Shown piece after piece: positions 6,450 to 9,949 of a DNA stretch of 9,949 nucleotides (position 1 is its first letter; every line of letters starts with the position of its first letter). The notes beneath the pieces are model-generated. The model searched no databases, was not told where the DNA came from, and was given only the letters and a program-made list of their open reading frames with translations. The stretch lies in assembly GCA_031976395.1 (NCBI GenBank), contig DALYLJ010000123.1:1-9949 (forward strand), read 5' to 3'. This DNA comes from UBA11164 sp002420085 (lineage in GTDB: Bacteria > Pseudomonadota > Gammaproteobacteria > Xanthomonadales > Xanthomonadaceae). A program made the translations under genes and the position numbers.

Positions 6450-7874
6450 ATGTCCGAATCGTTCTCCGTGCGGCCGGTGATCCTCTGCGGAGGGTCGGGT
6501 TCGCGCCTGTGGCCACTGTCGCGTGACGCCTATCCGAAGCAGTTCCTGCCCCTGCTCGACCGGCACTCCCTGCTGCAAGCGACCTGGCTGCGGGTGGCGA
6601 CGCTGGCGCGTCCGCCGATCGTGGTCACCGGCGAGGCGCATCGATTCATGGTCGCCGAGCAACTGCGCCAGGTCGATTGCCAGCCGGCGGCGATCGTCCT
6701 CGAACCGACCGGGCGCAACACCGCCCCGGCGATCGCCGTGGCCGCGCTGGAGGCGCTGCGGGAGGCCGCTCGGGCCGGCGAGACCGACGCCATCCTGCTG
6801 GTCCTGCCATCCGACCACCTGGTCGGCGACGAGGCTGGTTTCCGTGCCGCCGTCGTGGCCGCCGTCCCGGCCGCCGAGGCCGGCCGGCTGGTCACCTTCG
6901 GCGTGTTGCCGACCGCGCCGGAAACCGGGTTCGGTTACATTCATGCCCCCGGTGACGGCGTCAGGCCGGTCGAGGCGTTCGTCGAGAAGCCCGATCGCAG
7001 CGTCGCCGAGCAGTATCTCGCCAGCGGCCGTTATTTCTGGAACAGCGGCATGTTCCTGTTCCGCGCATCGTGTTATCTGGCTGAACTCGAACGCTTCCGC
7101 CCCGACATCCTGGCCGCCTGCAGCGCCGCCATCGCCGATGCCCAGCGCGACGCCGATTTCCTGCGTCTGGCGGCAGCCACCTTCGCCGCCTGTCCGTCGG
7201 AATCGATCGACTATGCAGTCATGGAGCAGACCGATGCCGCCGCGATGCTGCCGCTGGATGTCGGCTGGAGCGATGTCGGCTCGTGGTCAGCGCTCTGGCA
7301 GATCGCCGAGCACGACGATCACGGCAATGCCCATCGCGGTGATGTCCTGGCCCGCGACTGCCGCAACACCCTGGTCTGGGCGGATGAGCGCCTGGTGGCC
7401 CTGATCGGGCTCGACGATCTGGTGGTGGTGGACAGCACCGACGCCCTGCTGGTGGCCCGCCGCGAACGGGTCCAGGAGGTCAAGGACATCGTGGCCATGC
7501 TCAAGTCCCGGCAGCGTCCGGAGGCCGTCCACCATCGGACCGTCTATCGGCCGTGGGGCAGCTATCAGTCGATCGATCTCGGTGAGCGCTTCCAGGTCAA
7601 GCGGATCACGGTCAGGCCGGGCGCCTCGCTCAGTCTGCAACTGCACCATCGCCGTGCCGAGCACTGGGTGGTGGTCAGTGGTCGGGCGCGGGTGGTCAGG
7701 GGCGAGGACGTATTGGAACTCGGCCCCGACCAGAGCACCTATATTCCGGTCGGAATGAAGCACCGGTTGGAGAACATCGGTGCCGAACCCTTGCAACTGA
7801 TCGAGGTGCAGTCGGGCGATTACCTCGGCGAAGACGACATCGTCCGCTTCGAGGATGCCTACGGACGCGGTTAG
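6450..7874 (+). CDS. manC: Mannose-1-phosphate guanylyltransferase / mannose-6-phosphate isomerase (bifunctional)
   Basis: A 474-residue protein of usual length for the bifunctional type II PMI-GMP family (ManC/AlgA/XanB/CpsB). It converts fructose-6-P to mannose-6-P and charges mannose-1-P with GTP to give GDP-mannose for surface polysaccharides and lipopolysaccharide. The N-terminal pyrophosphorylase domain shows GGSGSRLWPLSR (14-25), LEPTGRNTAPAI (84-95), LPSDH (119-123), TGFGYI (159-164) and FVEKP (177-181). The C-terminal cupin isomerase domain shows QLHHRRAEHW (397-406) and a further conserved His near 438, the expected metal ligands. The ATG is firm: an in-frame TAA at 6432-6434 leaves no alternative upstream, although the ribosome binding site is poor. 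The phosphomannomutase for the middle step is not in the window. Its 3' end is duplicated (see the repeat at 7862-7899). Both activities are predicted because both sets of residues are present. Confidence 0.93.
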   Translation: MSESFSVRPVILCGGSGSRLWPLSRDAYPKQFLPLLDRHSLLQATWLRVATLARPPIVVTGEAHRFMVAEQLRQVDCQPAAIVLEPTGRNTAPAIAVAALEALREAARAGETDAILLVLPSDHLVGDEAGFRAAVVAAVPAAEAGRLVTFGVLPTAPETGFGYIHAPGDGVRPVEAFVEKPDRSVAEQYLASGRYFWNSGMFLFRASCYLAELERFRPDILAACSAAIADAQRDADFLRLAAATFAACPSESIDYAVMEQTDAAAMLPLDVGWSDVGSWSALWQIAEHDDHGNAHRGDVLARDCRNTLVWADERLVALIGLDDLVVVDSTDALLVARRERVQEVKDIVAMLKSRQRPEAVHHRTVYRPWGSYQSIDLGERFQVKRITVRPGASLSLQLHHRRAEHWVVVSGRARVVRGEDVLELGPDQSTYIPVGMKHRLENIGAEPLQLIEVQSGDYLGEDDIVRFEDAYGRG

Positions 7875-7899
7875 AACCATCGGACGCGGTTAGAACCAT
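7862..7899. repeat. Tandem 19-bp duplication spanning the manC stop
   Basis: The 19-mer CGGACGCGGTTAGAACCAT is present twice head to tail (7862-7880 and 7881-7899) without mismatch. Its first copy encodes the last residues of manC and the TAG stop (7872-7874). The first ten bases, CGGACGCGGT, recur at 7913-7922 in the left arm and loop of the following terminator hairpin. Observed directly. Confidence 0.95.
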
Positions 7900-7903
7900 C
7901 ATG

Positions 7904-7935
7904 AAAAAAGCCCGGACGCGGTATGGCGTCCGGGC
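7904..7935 (-). terminator. Intrinsic terminator of the haloperoxidase gene
   Basis: On the minus strand a perfect 10-bp stem, GCCCGGACGC / GCGTCCGGGC (arms 7926-7935 and 7910-7919), closes a 6-nt loop and is followed at once by six T (7909-7904). It begins about 45 nt after the haloperoxidase stop. On the plus strand the stem is preceded by six A but not followed by T, so it should act mainly on leftward transcription, perhaps also shielding manC from antisense reading. Confidence 0.88.
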
Positions 7936-7980
7936 CAGGTCGTTCCTGGACCCATGCCAGGGTGACGACGGCGAGTCAGA

Positions 7981-9711
7981 TCAAGCGGGGGAGACCTCGC
8001 CGTTGACGATACGGATGCGGGTGCCGTCGAACTGGGTCAGCGTGAAGCCGTCGAAATCCTCGTTGTAGGTCCGGCTGTAGTCGCTGAGCAGGCCGATCGC
8101 CTGCTGTTCGCCGACCAGGAGGCCATCGACGCCGTCGGAACGGTAGTGGACGCCGGCCCAGTCACGGCCGAGGGCGATGTTGCTGGCCAGCTTGTTGATC
8201 TCGCCACCGATGGTCAGGGGTGCGCCGTTCCAGGGCAGCAGGCTGTCGCCGGTGGCGTCGGCCTGGACCGGATTCGGAATGGCCCGGTCTTCGTCGAAGA
8301 ATGCCTTGAGCACGGTCGCGCAGGCGCCCGAAATCGTGGCATGGCCAGCCGGGTAGGCTGGGTGGGTCGGCGAACCTTCCGGGAAGGCCATCGGCAGGAA
8401 GTAGCTGCCATACCGGGAGAACACCCGATCGACCGCCTCCGAGGCGCCGATCTCGATCGGCAGCCCGTAGTTCTTGGCGCCGGTGAGTTGGAAGTGCAGG
8501 CGGCCGGCGTAGGCTTCCGGACGCAGCCGGCGATGAACCAGCCACTTGTGATACCAGGCGCCAGTCAGGGCCAGATTGCCGGCCTTCGCGACCAGGTCGA
8601 GAATGTCGGCGCCACCGAACGAAATGAAGCCGCCCTGAGTGGCCGAAGTGGTGTACGGGTTGGCCGGATCCAGGCTGCCCGGAATGCCGAGCAGGATGAG
8701 GGCGGCGCTCTGGTATGCCTGGTAGGTGAAGTCGAGGTGGACGAATTCGCCGAGTGCGCGGGCATCGGAGATGTAGCGCGGATTGCCCTTGCTGAGCGGC
8801 GGCGGTGCGACACCCCGCTGTACCGCCAGCCAGGAGGCCGGGTCGGTCATGAAGTCGTCGCCCGGTGCCGGGGTTTCGTAGCGCTGCACCAGGGTGCTGT
8901 TGCCGAACGGAATCGGCTGCCACAGGAACTGGCTGAGATAGGGACCGGTGAGATCACCGGGGGTTTCGCCGCGGAAAATGGTGTCCGTGGTGACCTGGCC
9001 GGCGACCTTCGGGCCGACGGTCGCCGAGAAGGCATTCAGATCGGTGATGGCGGTGGCGATCAGCGGATCGCTGTCGTACTCGATGAACGGCACGTCGCGT
9101 GCCAGGGCTTTCCAGTAGACCTCGCCCATTTCGGCGGCGGTTTCCCGGCTGGTGAAGGACGGGGCCGGGCGGATGAAGGTGGCCTGGCTGTCGCGGCCGG
9201 TCAGCTCGAACTTGTAGGCGGCCTGCGGGTTGGCCAGCTTGCGCTGACCTTCGGGGGCCAGTGGAATGGCCTCGAAGTCGCTGCTGCGGCCGGAGGCGAG
9301 TGCCTTCAGCATGGCGCGATAGGCGGTCGGATCGACCTCGCCCACTGCATTGTGCGGCAGACCCTTGCTGTAGCTGGCGCGGAAGTCGGCGTAGCGGCCT
9401 TCGTCGCCGTTGTTGCGCAGCGGTCCGATGAAATTCTGGAGGTAGGAGCGTGCCGCCGATACCCGCAGGCGGAAGGCATCGGCGCTGCGCCGGGCCGGGT
9501 TGTCGCCCAGGATCGGATGGCCGGTCAACGGTCGGTTGTGCGAACTGATCGCCGCCTCGCTGCCGTTGGCAGCCTGGGCGATGGTGGACAGGCCGACGCT
9601 GCTGACCACGGCGGCGCCGGCACCGGCCTTGATGACATCGCGACGGGACAGGCTTCCGGTCTGCCGGGGTGCGGTTTCCAGATCAGCGTGCAACGGGTGT
9701 TTCTCGGACAT
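7981..9711 (-). CDS. Tat-exported vanadium-dependent haloperoxidase homologue (PAP2 superfamily)
   Basis: A 576-residue protein related to vanadium haloperoxidases, which use vanadate and hydrogen peroxide to oxidise halides. The N-terminus carries a twin-arginine signal, SRRDVIK (22-28), a hydrophobic stretch and a likely cleavage site after AQA (residue 47), so it is exported folded to the periplasm or beyond. Vanadate-binding positions align by motif: K389 and R397 in KWLVHRRLRPE, A455-G456-H457 in PAYPAGHAT, and R516 with H522 in LGRDWAGVHYRSD. Spacings K+8 to R and R+6 to His match red-algal bromoperoxidases, as does H450, seven residues before the catalytic His. Two oddities: Ala replaces the usual Ser of the SGH triplet, and Trp (W386) stands three before the Lys, as in fungal chloroperoxidase. 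The ATG at 9711 is chosen over ATG 9768 because GGGGAG lies 7 nt upstream. No transporter or biosynthetic partner is visible. It could instead be a phosphatase of the same fold. Confidence 0.85.
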   Translation of the reverse strand: MSEKHPLHADLETAPRQTGSLSRRDVIKAGAGAAVVSSVGLSTIAQAANGSEAAISSHNRPLTGHPILGDNPARRSADAFRLRVSAARSYLQNFIGPLRNNGDEGRYADFRASYSKGLPHNAVGEVDPTAYRAMLKALASGRSSDFEAIPLAPEGQRKLANPQAAYKFELTGRDSQATFIRPAPSFTSRETAAEMGEVYWKALARDVPFIEYDSDPLIATAITDLNAFSATVGPKVAGQVTTDTIFRGETPGDLTGPYLSQFLWQPIPFGNSTLVQRYETPAPGDDFMTDPASWLAVQRGVAPPPLSKGNPRYISDARALGEFVHLDFTYQAYQSAALILLGIPGSLDPANPYTTSATQGGFISFGGADILDLVAKAGNLALTGAWYHKWLVHRRLRPEAYAGRLHFQLTGAKNYGLPIEIGASEAVDRVFSRYGSYFLPMAFPEGSPTHPAYPAGHATISGACATVLKAFFDEDRAIPNPVQADATGDSLLPWNGAPLTIGGEINKLASNIALGRDWAGVHYRSDGVDGLLVGEQQAIGLLSDYSRTYNEDFDGFTLTQFDGTRIRIVNGEVSPA

Positions 9712-9718
9712 GTGGTAT

Positions 9719-9724
9719 CTCCCC
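9719..9724 (-). promoter_or_regulatory. Ribosome binding site that decides the haloperoxidase start
   Basis: On the minus strand GGGGAG is followed by 7 nt and ATG (9711-9709). The earlier in-frame ATG at 9768 has no such site and would put 19 extra residues before an already long Tat n-region. Confidence 0.75.
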
Positions 9725-9743
9725 AAAGTGATGCTCCGGTCCT

Positions 9744-9756
9744 CGCACCCGGTGCG
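9744..9756. promoter_or_regulatory. Short dyad upstream of the haloperoxidase gene
   Basis: CGCACCCGGTGCG is a 6+1+6 inverted repeat about 20 bp upstream of the ribosome binding site; a second dyad, GCGTCC-GAC-GGACGC, lies at 9771-9785. Either could be an operator or a leader hairpin. No promoter hexamers were convincing between 9712 and 9836. In GC-rich DNA such dyads can arise by chance. Confidence 0.25.
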
Positions 9757-9836
9757 TCGATCATGCATTGGCGTCCGACGGACGCATCGCGCTGCGGGGC
9801 GCGGAACCGATGGTTCGGGCGGGTCGGATACGGGTT

Positions 9837-9949
9837 TCAGCCGTGCATGGGGTCGGCGTACAGCGGGTCGATCGCGCTGTCGCCGATGTCTTCACCGTCC
9901 CCTGTCGGCTGACCACGCAACCGCATCGCCAGCGCGACAAAAGCTAGCG
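9837..9949 (-). CDS. C-terminal end of an unrecognised protein (5' part outside window)
   Basis: On the minus strand a frame enters at the window edge and runs 36 codons to a TGA at 9839-9837. The peptide begins hydrophobic (LAFVALAMRLRG) and ends polar and acidic (GEDIGDSAIDPLYADPMHG). This fits a membrane helix followed by a cytoplasmic tail, hence the end of a membrane protein. The other two minus-strand frames stop early, and the codons favour G or C at the third base like the neighbours, which supports coding. It lies 125 bp upstream of the haloperoxidase in the same direction and may be co-transcribed. I do not recognise the family. Confidence 0.5.
   Translation of the reverse strand, partial: LAFVALAMRLRGQPTGDGEDIGDSAIDPLYADPMHG

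Noticed and set aside
9709..9768. ATG at 9768 as the haloperoxidase start
   Set aside because: No ribosome binding site; the ATG at 9711 has GGGGAG at ideal distance and gives a normal Tat signal.
8146..9912. Very long open frame (588 codons) on the plus strand
   Set aside because: It lies antisense to the haloperoxidase, whose minus frame has a Tat signal, ribosome binding site, family motifs and terminator. The plus-strand translation has Gly/Ala/Arg/Gln-rich composition with no recognisable domain, as expected of a shadow in GC-rich DNA.

Overview
The window is a GC-rich stretch (roughly two thirds G+C by eye) of a Gram-negative chromosome. The DUF2066 / CDP-alcohol phosphatidyltransferase / AI-2E transporter / Hda block, together with the AmgK-MurU muramic acid recycling pair, points to a gammaproteobacterium, most likely in or near the Xanthomonadales/Chromatiales. 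That placement is inference from gene content. No rRNA, tRNA, CRISPR array, insertion sequence or phage gene was seen. Most of the window is dense housekeeping sequence.

Layout, left to right. (1) Bases 1-858, plus strand: the C-terminal 285 residues of a penicillin acylase-family hydrolase, ending in a long inverted repeat that includes its stop codon. (2) Bases 969-4529, plus strand: a tight four-gene operon in which each gene overlaps the next by 4 nt. It encodes an exported DUF2066 protein, a PgsA-like phosphatidyltransferase, a PerM/AI-2E-family membrane protein and the DnaA inactivator Hda. (3) Bases 4557-6376, minus strand: amgK-murU, also overlapping by 4 nt, which together convert recycled MurNAc to UDP-MurNAc. 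(4) Bases 6450-7874, plus strand: manC, a bifunctional mannose-6-P isomerase / mannose-1-P guanylyltransferase, divergent from amgK across a short AT-richer spacer. (5) Bases 7875-7980: a tandem 19-bp duplication over the manC stop codon, then a textbook intrinsic terminator for the minus strand. (6) Bases 7981-9711, minus strand: a Tat-exported vanadium-dependent haloperoxidase homologue. (7) Bases 9837-9949, minus strand: the last 36 codons of an unrecognised protein with a hydrophobic end.

How the genes relate: the phosphatidyltransferase and Hda are translationally coupled, and acidic phospholipids and Hda both act on DnaA in E. coli, so this pairing may not be accidental. AmgK and MurU form a two-step pathway that bypasses the fosfomycin target MurA. 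ManC supplies GDP-mannose for surface polysaccharide and shares only the promoter region with amgK. The haloperoxidase looks like an independent unit.

I see no clear undescribed multi-gene system. The observations most worth a second look are the mixed active site of the haloperoxidase (Ala in place of the vanadate-binding Ser, a chloroperoxidase-like Trp, a bromoperoxidase-like His), the two tandem duplications that each contain a stop codon, and the extended C-terminus of Hda.
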